From positions 1 to 40,355 of the forward strand of contig FNEU01000015.1 of NCBI GenBank assembly GCA_900100245.1: DNA of 40,355 bases. Direction: 5' to 3'. Below the pieces are notes generated by a model. It searched no databases. It saw only the letters and a list, made by a program, of their open reading frames with translations, and was not told the DNA's origin. Below are positions 8,178 through 17,700 of the stretch, one piece after another. The translations under genes and the position numbers were made by a program. How positions within the stretch are numbered: position 1 is the first letter of the stretch; every line of letters begins with the position of its first letter. The DNA comes from Lachnospiraceae bacterium G41 (lineage in GTDB: Bacteria; Bacillota; Clostridia; Lachnospirales; Lachnospiraceae).

Positions 8178-10562
8178 TTATTTTTCTTCTTCGTCATCTT
8201 CGAATTTGAATGCTCTGTTCTTGATGCGCTTGAAAACTTCGTTGCTAATTTCTTCTTTAGCCTTTTCCATCTCTTCGATTTCAGCTTTTTCTTCTGCTGA
8301 AAGCCTGTCTTCGAGGTCCTTCTTTATCTCTTCGAAATCTTCCTTGTCGTCAGCAGGCTCTTCTTTCTTTTCATCAAACTTTTTATATGATTCAAGAATG
8401 CTGTCTTCGGGGCTTGTGTCTTCTTCTGTTTCTTCTTCTCCTTCGAAGGGAAGGTCTTCGTCAGTCTCTTTTGATTCAGACTTTTCTTCTTTATCTTCAG
8501 TCTTATCTTCGGCTTTTACATCTTCTTCAACTTTTACATCGTCATCCGCTTTTGCTTCAGAATTCTCAGAAGTTTCTTCTTTCTTTTCAGACTCTGCTTT
8601 CTCGAAATCTTCCTTCTTTTCAGCCTTTTTCTCGTCCTTTGGCTTTCCTAAAGGATTCTTGGGCTCGGGAACCGGAATACCTTTTTCTGCGCAGTAAATT
8701 TCCATGAATTCCTTGCCTGTGATTGTCTCTTTTTCAATCAAATGAGCCGCAATTTTATCCATGATATCGCGGTTTTCAGAGAGAAGTTTTTTAGCCTCTT
8801 CGTAACATGCAGCAAGGATGCCGATTACTTCGCTGTCTACCTCTGCAGCGGTTCTGTCGGCACAGTTCATAACTGTTCTGCCGTCAAGATATCTGCTCTC
8901 CACGGTTTCAAGTCCGACAAGGCCGAATTTCTCGCTCATACCGTACTGTGTAACCATGCTTCTTGCGATGCTTGTAGCCTTTTCGATATCGTTCGAAGCG
9001 CCTGTGGTAACGGAGCCGAATACGATTTCTTCTGCTGCACGTCCGCCCAGGAGACCTACGATCATATCGTGTAATTCTTCTTTAGTATTAAGATATTTTT
9101 CTTCCTCGGGAACCTGCATTACATAGCCGAGCGCACCCATTGTACGGGGCACGATGGTGATTTTCTGAACAGGCTCTGAGTTCTTCTGAAGTGCGGAAAG
9201 AAGCGCATGTCCGACCTCGTGATAGGACACGATTTTTCTTTCCTGTTCGCTTAAAATTCTGTCTTTCTTTTCTTTGCCGACAAGCACTACTTCTACGGCA
9301 TTGAAAAGGTCTTTCTGAGATACGAATTCTCTCTTGTTTTTAACCGCATTGATGGCAGCTTCGTTGATCATGTTTGCAAGATCCGAACCTACTGCGCCAC
9401 TGGTTGCAAGAGCGATTTCTTCAAAGTCTACGGTCTCATCCAACTTAACGTCTTTGGCGTGAACTTTTAGGATCTCTACTCTGCCCTTAAGATCGGGCTT
9501 TTCAACGATGATTCGTCTGTCGAAACGGCCGGGACGAAGGAGCGCTTTGTCAAGGATTTCAGGTCTGTTGGTGGCTGCCAAAATAATGATACCTTTCTTG
9601 CCGTCGAAACCGTCCATCTCTGAAAGAAGCTGGTTTAACGTCTGCTCTCTTTCCTCGTTTCCGCCGCCGTATTTTGAATCACGGCTACGACCGATTGCAT
9701 CGATTTCATCTATAAAAATAATACAGGGAGCATTTTTCTCTGCTTCCTTAAACAAATCTCTTACTCTGGATGCGCCGACACCGACATAAAGTTCCACGAA
9801 ATCGGAACCTGTGAGGGAGAAGAAAGGCACATGTGCTTCGCCTGCAACCGCTTTTGCAAGGAGTGTTTTACCTGTTCCGGGAGGGCCCACAAGAAGCGCA
9901 CCTTTAGGTAATTTTGCACCGATTTTAACGTATTTGTCAGGGTTGTGAAGGAAATCAACCACTTCCTGAAGTGACTCAATTGCTTCGTCCTCACCCGCTA
10001 CATCCTTGAAGGTTATGCCGGTCTCTTTTTGAACGTATACCTTGGCGTTCGACTTGCCGACATTCATAATTCCGCCTACTCCGTCGGAGCCGCCAATACG
10101 TCTGAAGAGCAGGAAGCCGATGCCAAGGAAAATAGCTATCGGTAAAATATATGAGAATATAAAATACCATACCTGCATCGAGTTATCAGGTATCTCGCCT
10201 TCAACCGTGATTCCCTTTTCCAAGAGTCTCTGTGTAAGGGTATCGTCCTCTTCAACCTTACCTGTGTAAAGAGAAGCTTTGGTGTTGCCAAAGAACAGCG
10301 AACTGATGTTATCCTTTTCTGCAACTTCTCTTATCTCAATTGTTTCGGCATGTATGATAACTTTTTCAATTTTCTGCTCTTCAACCATCTTGAGGAACTC
10401 GTTGTAGGTGATTTCCGTAGATGTGTCTTTTCTGAAAAATCTGATAAGCCATATTGCCAAAAGAACTATGAGCATAAAGAAAATCAGGTACGTAAATAAT
10501 CCGCCCGATCTTCTGTTGCGGTTGTTATTGTTTTTATTTGAATTGTTCTGATTGTTTTCCAT
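8178..10562 (-). CDS. ftsH: ATP-dependent zinc metalloprotease FtsH with long acidic tail
   Basis: FtsH is a membrane-anchored hexameric protease that removes damaged or regulatory proteins. Two membrane helices are at about residues 22-43 and 131-154, with an extracytoplasmic domain between. The AAA domain has Walker A GPPGTGKT at 226-233 and Walker [10 protein letters not shown] near 281-289. The zinc motif HEVGH is at 448-452. An N-terminal Asn-rich stretch precedes the first helix. The last ~160 residues are an extremely Glu/Lys/Asp-rich, low-complexity tail, so the protein (794 residues) is longer than the usual 600-650. The RBS AGAGGTAG precedes the ATG. A sigma-A type promoter and two palindromes lie just upstream. 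Confidence 0.96.
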   Translation of the reverse strand: MENNQNNSNKNNNNRNRRSGGLFTYLIFFMLIVLLAIWLIRFFRKDTSTEITYNEFLKMVEEQKIEKVIIHAETIEIREVAEKDNISSLFFGNTKASLYTGKVEEDDTLTQRLLEKGITVEGEIPDNSMQVWYFIFSYILPIAIFLGIGFLLFRRIGGSDGVGGIMNVGKSNAKVYVQKETGITFKDVAGEDEAIESLQEVVDFLHNPDKYVKIGAKLPKGALLVGPPGTGKTLLAKAVAGEAHVPFFSLTGSDFVELYVGVGASRVRDLFKEAEKNAPCIIFIDEIDAIGRSRDSKYGGGNEEREQTLNQLLSEMDGFDGKKGIIILAATNRPEILDKALLRPGRFDRRIIVEKPDLKGRVEILKVHAKDVKLDETVDFEEIALATSGAVGSDLANMINEAAINAVKNKREFVSQKDLFNAVEVVLVGKEKKDRILSEQERKIVSYHEVGHALLSALQKNSEPVQKITIVPRTMGALGYVMQVPEEEKYLNTKEELHDMIVGLLGGRAAEEIVFGSVTTGASNDIEKATSIARSMVTQYGMSEKFGLVGLETVESRYLDGRTVMNCADRTAAEVDSEVIGILAACYEEAKKLLSENRDIMDKIAAHLIEKETITGKEFMEIYCAEKGIPVPEPKNPLGKPKDEKKAEKKEDFEKAESEKKEETSENSEAKADDDVKVEEDVKAEDKTEDKEEKSESKETDEDLPFEGEEETEEDTSPEDSILESYKKFDEKKEEPADDKEDFEEIKKDLEDRLSAEEKAEIEEMEKAKEEISNEVFKRIKNRAFKFEDDEEEK

Positions 10563-10574
10563 ATCTACCTCTGT

Positions 10575-10590
10575 TGTCGAAATTCCGACA
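10575..10590. promoter_or_regulatory. near-perfect 16-bp palindrome before ftsH
   Basis: TGTCGAAATTCCGACA is self-complementary except for one pair. It lies 13 bases before the ftsH start codon inside the leader, so it could be an operator or form a small hairpin near the RBS. I do not recognise the binding protein. Confidence 0.4.
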
Positions 10591-10602
10591 TTTCTGCCAA
10601 TG

Positions 10603-10623
10603 TTGTTTCAAAATTTGAAACAA
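10603..10623. promoter_or_regulatory. perfect 21-bp palindrome in the ftsH leader
   Basis: The arms TTGTTTCAAA (10603-10612) and TTTGAAACAA (10614-10623) are exact inverted repeats around one base. It begins about 15 bases downstream of the -10 box, so it would cover the first transcribed bases. It is not a CIRCE or CtsR heptad site. It is a candidate operator for ftsH stress control. Confidence 0.5.
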
Positions 10624-10637
10624 TACATCAACATTAT

Positions 10638-10666
10638 ATTATAAATTGTCCGCCAGACTTATTCAA
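10638..10666 (-). promoter_or_regulatory. sigma-A type promoter of ftsH
   Basis: On the minus strand TTGAAT (10666-10661), a 17-base spacer and a perfect TATAAT (10643-10638) lie 75 bases before the ftsH start. The -35 box overlaps the stop region of the nitrilase-family gene, so the two transcription units nearly touch. Confidence 0.65.
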
Positions 10667-11432
10667 GTGTGAGCAGCCTGTCGGACTCGCGCTTCCTGCC
10701 GATTTCACCGAAGTTTAAGTCACTTTTTTCAAAATCATAAAAGAGCAGTTCTTCCTTATTTCTCTCTGCCTCTTTGAGCACTCTTCCCGAGGCGTTTATA
10801 AAGCATGTAGGCGCACTCTGGAAAGGCGTGATTGCATCAACCGCAAATATTGGTGTTACATTCTCTGCAGCCCTTGAAATTAAATGGCTTCTTAAGACAT
10901 CATATTTCTCTTTATCATCGAAATCCGATACCGCATAAAAGATAACAATATCAAGGTCTGTATTTGCTTTGTAAAGTTCCCTGAAATACTCGGGGAAACG
11001 TGCTTCAAAGCATATTCTGACACCGACTTTTAGCCCGTTTATTTCAAAGATTCCGTCGGTATTTCCGCGCTCGAAATTATCCGAATCATAACCGTATAAA
11101 GCGCGTTTGTCATAGTGTCTTATATCTCTTTTAGGAGCGATTAAAAACGCCCTGTTTACGTACTTTTTATCAAAGGCAATGCTGCCGATGAGAACGGTAA
11201 TATTGTGCTTGTCAGACAGCTCCTGCAGTTCGTTTAAAACCGCAGGAAGTGCCTTGTAATCAAAGTCCTTTGAGCTTGCAAGATCAGTGGGCGGATAGCC
11301 CGAAAGAGCGCACTCGGGAAAGGCTATAAAATCGGCCTTTTCTGCCGCTGCTTTTTCTATAGCTGCCTTGATTTTCTCGGTATTCTTTTGTAAGTCGCCA
11401 CATACGGCGAACTGATATGCTGCTAGTCTCAT
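10659..11432 (-). CDS. carbon-nitrogen hydrolase (nitrilase superfamily)
   Basis: This 257-residue cytoplasmic enzyme has the nitrilase catalytic triad in order: Glu40 in FIAFPECALSGYPP, Lys109 in HYDKRALYGYD, and Cys141 in VGVRICFEARFPEYF. The family cuts non-peptide C-N bonds in amides, ureas or nitriles; the substrate cannot be inferred here. The first-position Cys context and size resemble the amidase-like branches. It overlaps the methyltransferase stop by 4 bases (ATGA) and is therefore translated with it. Confidence 0.88.
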   Translation of the reverse strand: MRLAAYQFAVCGDLQKNTEKIKAAIEKAAAEKADFIAFPECALSGYPPTDLASSKDFDYKALPAVLNELQELSDKHNITVLIGSIAFDKKYVNRAFLIAPKRDIRHYDKRALYGYDSDNFERGNTDGIFEINGLKVGVRICFEARFPEYFRELYKANTDLDIVIFYAVSDFDDKEKYDVLRSHLISRAAENVTPIFAVDAITPFQSAPTCFINASGRVLKEAERNKEELLFYDFEKSDLNFGEIGRKRESDRLLTLE

Positions 11433-12193
11433 TTTTCAATAGGTTTTTGTGTCAGATATAAAACATATGTATCGTTGAAAACAACTTTGTTTCCATACTC
11501 TAAAACAGCGTTTCGCAAGCCCTCGAAAAACTGTGTGTTGTAGGGCTCGGGAATCACCATGTGATCGCAATGTGTGCCGCTGAAAAGCACATATTCGTCC
11601 GCAGTCATTTCGCGCTTTCCGTAAAACTCTTTTCGCTCAACTTCGGTGAAGCCGTAAGCGGGTGCATTGTTGTATCCGAAGCCGTGATGCGTATAAACCG
11701 TATCGGGCTTAAAATACTGATCGTACACGCTCTGAATTTTGTTGAAAAGCTCTTCGTTGCTTGACTTGTAATCGCCTATAACAAGCATCATCGCAAGCGT
11801 TCCGCCGGGCTTTAAAAGTTCAAATGTTTTCGAAAAAGCTATCTCTTCGGGAATCCACTGAATTGTGGCCGCCGAATATATCATGTCGAACTTCCGGTCC
11901 TTAAAGTCATGTGTGATGAAATCGTCGTTCACGATACTGAAATTATCGAATTTTCCGTACTTTTCCTTCATCTTCGAATACAGGTGCTCGCCTAATTCTA
12001 TTGCATTGTAATTGCATCCTGTATTAAGTATCGGATCTGTCGCCTGGCCTGTGCCGGGACCGATTTCAAGCACATCTTTGCCCGGTCCTACCTTCGCATA
12101 ATCAATCAGATAATCGAAAAGTTCCTTGCTGTAACGCGGTCTGAACTTGTCAAACTTATCCGGTATCGTGTCAAAAATTTCTCTAAACTCCAT
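11429..12193 (-). CDS. class I SAM-dependent methyltransferase
   Basis: This 254-residue protein has the Rossmann motif I DVLEIGPGTGQATDPIL, an acidic motif region (YNAIELGEHLY), DDFITHDF, and the post-motif stretch MIYSAATIQWIPEE and LLKPGGTLAMM. These place it in the UbiE/Tam-like (Methyltransf_11) group, which methylates small molecules. The acceptor is unknown. RBS AAGGAGGATTT precedes the ATG. A promoter lies ~60 bases upstream, and the nitrilase-family gene is co-transcribed downstream. Confidence 0.9.
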   Translation of the reverse strand: MEFREIFDTIPDKFDKFRPRYSKELFDYLIDYAKVGPGKDVLEIGPGTGQATDPILNTGCNYNAIELGEHLYSKMKEKYGKFDNFSIVNDDFITHDFKDRKFDMIYSAATIQWIPEEIAFSKTFELLKPGGTLAMMLVIGDYKSSNEELFNKIQSVYDQYFKPDTVYTHHGFGYNNAPAYGFTEVERKEFYGKREMTADEYVLFSGTHCDHMVIPEPYNTQFFEGLRNAVLEYGNKVVFNDTYVLYLTQKPIEK

Positions 12194-12249
12194 AAATCCT
12201 CCTTACATAGATGAATCAACGTTATCGGTTACTGAGGGTGAGTTTTTTA

Positions 12250-12278
12250 ATGATACTTCAAACAGTTCGTAAAATCAA
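12250..12278 (-). promoter_or_regulatory. sigma-A type promoter of the methyltransferase/hydrolase pair
   Basis: The minus strand has TTGATT (12278-12273), a 17-base spacer and TATCAT (12255-12250). It starts 7 bases after the family B hairpin that ends the metallophosphoesterase gene, so the hairpin may separate the two transcripts. Confidence 0.5.
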
Positions 12279-12285
12279 TTGTTTT

Positions 12286-12316
12286 TTGACACAAAAACCC
12301 CGTCCCCCTGTGTCAA
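12286..12316 (-). repeat. dispersed hairpin, family B, copy 1 (carries a stop codon)
   Basis: The arms TTGACACA and TGTGTCAA enclose a core AAAACCCCGTCCCCC. On the minus strand the arm supplies the TGA stop of the metallophosphoesterase gene. A second copy is at 13173 with the same orientation. This looks like a REP/RAYT-type short dispersed repeat, judged from the motif style. Confidence 0.75.
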
Positions 12317-13161
12317 AAATCTATGACAACAATTTCAGGGTGGTTGAAAAACCTCGGAGCTGGCGTGCTTTCTCTCGCAAGACCACGGCTTACGATGAGT
12401 CTGCTGCCGTTACTTAGCGTGTAAATTCCGCTTACATATTTTGAGAACAGACCCTGGTTCGGCGCATAGATTCCTATGTTTATAAAAGGAATTCTAATCT
12501 GCCCCGCATGCGCATGTCCCGATAAAATCAAATCATAATCATACAATGCATAAAAATCCGTTTGCTCAGGTCTGTGCGTTAAAAGAATCTTATAATGGTC
12601 TTCGTTCGTCTTCGCATAAGCTTTATTAAGCTGCTCTTTGAACTGACTGTTAGTCAGTCTCGTCGGATCGTCGACACCACAGACATCTATCGTTTTACCG
12701 TTTATCTCAATGGTCTCGCAATCGCCTTCTAGCACCGTAATTCCAAGACTTCTGACCTTATCTTTCATTTCATCGCAGCGTTCACTCCAGTATTCGTGAT
12801 TGCCCGAGACATAAAAGCATTTATATTTTTTTGATATTTCTTCAAGGAAAATAACCGCATTGTCGTCATCAATTTTATCATCGAAAATATCACCGCCGAG
12901 AAAGATGATATCAGGATTTTCTTTATCTATTCTTTCTATCAGATTTTTCTGATTTTTGCCGTAATAACACGAATGCAGGTCCGTTACAAGAACGCATCTT
13001 ACCGCGTTTTCGTCGCCCTCTTTTAGGAGGTTAAATCTCTCCGTTACAGGCAGGAAAAAATAGGCTGTAAGAACGATTAACAAACCGACTGCAGTCCAGA
13101 AAATTATTCTTAAAATTGTCTTTATTTCATTGGATTTATTTGAGTCCTCAGTTTTAGCCAT
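12313..13161 (-). CDS. membrane-anchored metallophosphoesterase (YaeI-like)
   Basis: This 282-residue protein has an N-terminal membrane helix (about residues 17-37) and then a calcineurin-like phosphoesterase domain. The metal ligands appear in order: Asp61 and His63 in VTDLHSCYYG, Asp91 in LGGDIFDD, Asn121-His122 in SGNHEYW, the histidine of LLTHRPEQ, and GHAHAGQ. The YaeI branch acts on phosphate esters such as lipid-linked or peptidoglycan-type substrates at the membrane; the exact substrate is unknown. The stop codon is provided by the family B hairpin at 12286. AAAAGGAAAT is the RBS and lies right after another family B hairpin. Confidence 0.9.
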   Translation of the reverse strand: MAKTEDSNKSNEIKTILRIIFWTAVGLLIVLTAYFFLPVTERFNLLKEGDENAVRCVLVTDLHSCYYGKNQKNLIERIDKENPDIIFLGGDIFDDKIDDDNAVIFLEEISKKYKCFYVSGNHEYWSERCDEMKDKVRSLGITVLEGDCETIEINGKTIDVCGVDDPTRLTNSQFKEQLNKAYAKTNEDHYKILLTHRPEQTDFYALYDYDLILSGHAHAGQIRIPFINIGIYAPNQGLFSKYVSGIYTLSNGSRLIVSRGLARESTPAPRFFNHPEIVVIDF

Positions 13162-13172
13162 TTATTTCCTTT

Positions 13173-13201
13173 TTGACACAAAAACCCCGTCCCCTAGTGT
13201 C
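13173..13201 (-). repeat. dispersed hairpin, family B, copy 2 (carries a stop codon)
   Basis: The arms TTGACAC and GTGTCA enclose AAAAACCCCGTCCCCTA. The minus-strand 5' arm begins with the TGA stop of the upstream gene of unknown function. It ends 12 bases before the metallophosphoesterase start, next to its RBS. The core differs from copy 1 by one or two bases. Confidence 0.75.
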
Positions 13202-13988
13202 ATTTGCTTTTGTACTTTGCGTATGCTTCTTCTATATGGCCCTTAAACGCATCGTAGTCCTCCCAGGTAAAAGGAAATCCTAAAAGAGGTGCATTTAAAC
13301 GTTCTTTGGCAAAAGCCTCAACCTCGGCGAAATATGCGCCGATTATCATTCCCGATTTGGCAACATGGTGGCCTTTTATAAATTCGGAATTCTCGAGATA
13401 TTCGTTTACAAAATCGACTACTTCATCTTTTACATTTCCTTCAAAAAATGAAGCATCATAGTTCATGTAATCTGACGGAATTGCTTCACGCCTTGCAATT
13501 TTGCCCGCAAGCTCTGCGAGGTCCGGTTCCGTTTCTTCGGGGTTGTAATAACCGTTTTCGAATATCCATGCGAGCAGATATGAAATCTCATCGTAGGCCC
13601 AATCCCAGATGATGTTTTCATCTTCGTCGGTAAGTTCTTTTTTGCCAAACTTTTCGCTGTAATACTTCGCAGCAACCTCAGCTGCCGCACCGTCATCAAC
13701 GCCAAAAAGAACCGCGTTGGGATTTTTGATTCTCGTATTCTTCGGAAGTTGCGCAAACCGCTTAGCTTCTTTAAATTTTTGAATACCGCATAAGAAAAAC
13801 GCAGGTCCCATAATAACCAGAAAAGCCCCCAGCGCAAGGCAGATGCCGAGATCTTTTACCTGTAAAATAATCGGAAATATAATAAACAATCCAATGCTTA
13901 CCACAGTCCATATCGAGCCGAAAATAAGCCAGGCTGTTCCCTCTTTTCTAATACTTTCCGCGGTATAAGGTTTATATTTTGTCTTCAT
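13200..13988 (-). CDS. unknown two-helix membrane protein
   Basis: I do not recognise the family. The ~262-residue protein has two membrane helices near the N-terminus (about residues 22-42 and 48-70, with WLIFGSIWTVVSIGLFIIF first). A long soluble, Glu/Asp/Tyr-rich helical domain follows that probably lies in the cytoplasm. I chose the ATG at 13988 because GGGGGT lies 11 bases upstream; an in-frame ATG at 14006 has no RBS. It lies between the PEBP-like lipoprotein and the phosphoesterase, with 21 bases to the former. Its TGA stop belongs to a family B repeat, so the natural C-terminus may have been changed by the insertion. Confidence 0.7.
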   Translation of the reverse strand: MKTKYKPYTAESIRKEGTAWLIFGSIWTVVSIGLFIIFPIILQVKDLGICLALGAFLVIMGPAFFLCGIQKFKEAKRFAQLPKNTRIKNPNAVLFGVDDGAAAEVAAKYYSEKFGKKELTDEDENIIWDWAYDEISYLLAWIFENGYYNPEETEPDLAELAGKIARREAIPSDYMNYDASFFEGNVKDEVVDFVNEYLENSEFIKGHHVAKSGMIIGAYFAEVEAFAKERLNAPLLGFPFTWEDYDAFKGHIEEAYAKYKSK

Positions 13989-14027
13989 GTCAAACCATAC
14001 CCCCATTTAAACAGTACAGTTCTGTTT

Positions 14028-14609
14028 CTATTCCTTTTTACTGTAATTCCCGTCCAGTCTTCCGTATGAAATAACATTCCCCGTATTGCCATCAACATCT
14101 GTATTCAGGCCTTTGTATATGTCGTTAATGCTGTTTTCTCCACCGTCAAATCCCATATAAAAGTTGCCAGGCTCGTTTTTAAGAGCAAACACAAATACCG
14201 AATATGTGTGAGTAGTTCCAAGCGGAGGATACGGTCCAACATATCTAGAGCCTTTCCCACCGTTCTTTTTTATTTCTCCTTCTTCAATAGAAGTGGCTGT
14301 CGTGGCAACATCCATGTGAAGCCAGTTTCCGTCAATCATAATTACCTGATACTGCGTAGCTCCTTCCACAGCGTCCCAGGTTAAATCAGGTGAGATATTT
14401 TCACCGCGGCTCGTGTTGGAAATCTTATCCATCCACTTGCCGTTTTTAACGCATTTTGATGTGACTATAAATGTCGGAACATCCTCAAAAACAATGGTAT
14501 CAATATAGTTATCGGACTTCTTCATTATCGATGCCGTTGAACTGCACCCGATAATAAACGACAAACAAAACAAGACCGAAAGTGCAGTTATAAATCTTCT
14601 TTTCATCAT
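14028..14609 (-). CDS. PEBP (YbhB/YbcL)-like lipoprotein
   Basis: The 193-residue protein starts with a lipoprotein signal: MMKRR, a hydrophobic stretch and a lipobox FIIGC with Cys22. The rest matches the phosphatidylethanolamine-binding/Raf-kinase-inhibitor-like fold: ENISPDLTWDAVEG, VIMIDGNWLHMDV and RYVGPYPPLGTTHTYSVFVFAL. The family's ligand-pocket Asp and His are in MIDGNWLHMD. The function of bacterial members is unknown. RBS GAGGG precedes the start. It follows the adhesin terminator by about 30 bases, so it needs its own promoter, which I cannot place securely. Confidence 0.85.
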   Translation of the reverse strand: MMKRRFITALSVLFCLSFIIGCSSTASIMKKSDNYIDTIVFEDVPTFIVTSKCVKNGKWMDKISNTSRGENISPDLTWDAVEGATQYQVIMIDGNWLHMDVATTATSIEEGEIKKNGGKGSRYVGPYPPLGTTHTYSVFVFALKNEPGNFYMGFDGGENSINDIYKGLNTDVDGNTGNVISYGRLDGNYSKKE

Positions 14610-14635
14610 TCATTCCCTCATAAAAGATACCTTTT

Positions 14636-14679
14636 ATAAAAAGCACTTCGCGCAAAATTCATGTGTGCCCGAAGTGCTT
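14636..14679 (-). terminator. Rho-independent terminator of the left pilus operon
   Basis: The arms AAGCACTTCG (14641-14650) and CGAAGTGCTT (14670-14679) pair perfectly around a 19-base loop. On the minus strand the stem ends in CTTTTTATAAAAG. It begins 30 bases after the stop of the 2,345-residue adhesin. Confidence 0.8.
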
Positions 14680-14708
14680 TCGCATTAAGTTAATATTAAT
14701 TTTGGAAA

Positions 14709-17700
14709 CTACTCTTCCTCTTCCCTACGACGTCTGAATCGATGAACTACAAAGAATCCACCTATTAACGCTAACGATGTAAGGAAAATCAGCGCATACG
14801 GCGCATATTTAGAAGAGACGCCTGAAGGAGCCACATAAATCGCCTTGTTAATATAATTAATGCTGTGATTCGTAGTCGTCTTATCCGCCGCTAATACTGC
14901 AGTTCGAGTTTTTTGTGTACTGCCATTGTCAATTTTTACCGTAGTAGTAAAGGGATATCCAGGATCTGTTTCTTCGATACTGAATTCAGTTCCATATGGA
15001 ATTGTCAGAACCTTATTTACTGTTTGACCTTTAGCCGGACTTAAATTAAATGTCGCTTTTCCGGAGTTGTTTGTGACTATATCGTCACTTGAATCCGAAT
15101 CCGTCTCATTATTATTTACCGTATAGTTCTTGCAAAGTGTAGTACCATCTTTCAAAGTAACAGTAAATGTAAAGTTACCGCCCGCTCCCTCTGCCTTTTT
15201 ATTAACCATGACATTAACCGTCTTTCTGGTATTGGTATATGTTAGCGTAACTGCTGTTTCATCTTTTATTGTTACTGTAGAAGTCAGATTTGAAGTGTTG
15301 AAATCACAAGTTGATGTCGTTGTCTCTCCCGATGTAGTAACATCCATGGAAGCATCCGTCGTATAATAATCTTTTACGGGAGTTTCTTTTACTTCAACCA
15401 CTGCTCCAAGCGGAACTATCAGTTCTTTTTCCCCATTCTGTCCCAAAGAGAAAGAAGCTGTCGCATTTTCAAAATCACCATTAGCATCCGAATAAGGCCA
15501 TGGCGTATGACCATCAGGAAGATATAATTTCACTGTAAAGTTAAATCTATTCGTTCCGTTTTCATCTGCTGTGGTTCCATTTTCTACAACCTTCTTAACT
15601 GTAAATTCTGTCGTACCTTCTACCATATTAGGCACAGAAATAATATTATCAGTAGAAAGCTCCACTCCTGCCGGATAAGAATCTAATGTAACCTTTCCGG
15701 TCGGACTTATAGTAAATACTATATCCTCGCTCAACGGCTGATATCCCGAAACAGGATATGTTTCATGCAAATAATATGTTCCCGGTATTAGTGTGCCATC
15801 TGCAAAATCATTTGTTAAATAAGGAATAAATCCATCGCTTTCAGAAACTAAACTATTATAACCGGAAATTGGCTGATAATCTTTTCTGGGTTGTCCGTTA
15901 TTTCCTGTAACCTGTCTGTAAAGAGCAAATGTTGCACCGGGAAGAGGATCTCCGTCTGCTGTTTGTTGTGTCTTCTTTATTTTAATGACATACGGTTTGT
16001 TTTTGACTATAGCTTTTCCGGTTCGAATATCTGCACCGGTTGTTACATCAGTATCATCCGCAATAAACCAACTTTCTTCGCTGTTAGCTATTGTCGAAGT
16101 CCATGTTGTACCGCCATCAGTTGAATATGATATATCATTACCGTTACGTCTGATTTTCAATATTGTTTGAGAATCAGGTCCCAAATATCCTGCCGGGGAA
16201 GCAGTCTCTGTAAGAGTATATATTTCATTTTCACGTAAGTAAGCAATCGTTATAAGTCCATCAGAATCCGACCTAAGAGTGCTTTCAACTGCATCATTTC
16301 CATTACCATCCTTTAATGTAAAGACTGCTCCGGAAAGCGGTGTTGCTCCATCCCATGCTGTTGCATATATATCTACACCTGCACGTTTGTTTGTAATCCT
16401 GTCAATACGAACATTTGAACCATTCATCAATGCTCCTTGACTATAGTCGGTAATGGTATAATTAATCAGCGACTCTGCTGTATCTCCATACTGTTTTCCA
16501 TATAAGTCAATATTTCCTGTTCCATCAACGCTAAGCGGAGTAACAGTGCCATAGTCCGAAACTTTGCCCGTTTCAGATTCAACTGTAGGATTACTGTTAC
16601 TAATTATCACTTCACGAACTACATACTTTTCGAAGTCTAAAGCATCTTTAATACCATTTCCGTCTAAATCATCTATTGTATCAAAGAACCAGTATGCCGA
16701 ATCCTCATCGCGTTTTACTCGACGTACGGTATTGTGTGCAGTATTATCTACAAATTCAAGCGTTCCGTTATTATCTTTATAAACGGCCATATAGATTTCA
16801 TCACGAGTATCCATCCACGCAACATCTGACCAATCTTTATAACAACGCAATCCCCAACCTTTGAGGTTATGAATTTCGATATGATTATAAACTGCTGCTA
16901 CGTTGATGATACCGGAAGCCGGATTAGGCCCCGCAGTTACACCAACACCTTCTACATTTGTTACATATTCTTTTAAAGAATATCCATCAGGTAGTTCACT
17001 TTCACGTTCTTCAACTTTGTATTTAGTTCCGGCAGGTATCTCTCTTATCTCAACGGTATAGTCTACAGGAATATTTGCAATACTACCATTCATGGAAGTA
17101 GTAAAAGTGACTTGTCTTTTTTGAGCATCACTCAAATTGGAATAATTATCCATTCCACTTCCAAGAGAAATCAATTTTCCTTGTGCCGAGTCCCATTTAC
17201 AATAATTACCATTTTCATCTTTCACATGGTAACTATACATATCTGCCGGCGGTAAACTGCCACTAGGAGTGTTTTCTGTACCCAAATACAATCTAAATGT
17301 AAATGTAGTGTCATTTTCAGAATTATAGATTCGCTGAGTTCCACTCTCATCATAAAGGTGTTTAACAAAAGTTAAATTTCCTTTAGCATTAGGATCGACC
17401 ACATTTTGGAACGTTACTCTTCCTCTACTCTTTACCTCAGCATATCCTACTCTATAATCTTTACGATATTCTCCTTGTCCATTATCAACCCCAGTTAATG
17501 ATTCACCATTTGCCTTAACATCCAAATATATACCCTGATGAACTGTATAGTTCGGAGTAGTGGTTGTGTCTATCTCACTAATGTGGACAGCACATTCTTG
17601 GATGTCATACCACACTGCTTGATCCGGGAAATCTATTTCTGCTATTTCACCCGGCTTAAGTATAAATACATTTTCATAAACTTTTCCGTCCGGCGATGTA

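Noticed and set aside
13200-14609. Prophage or plasmid segment
   Set aside because: No integrase, phage structural or replication genes; the genes are accessory chromosomal types.
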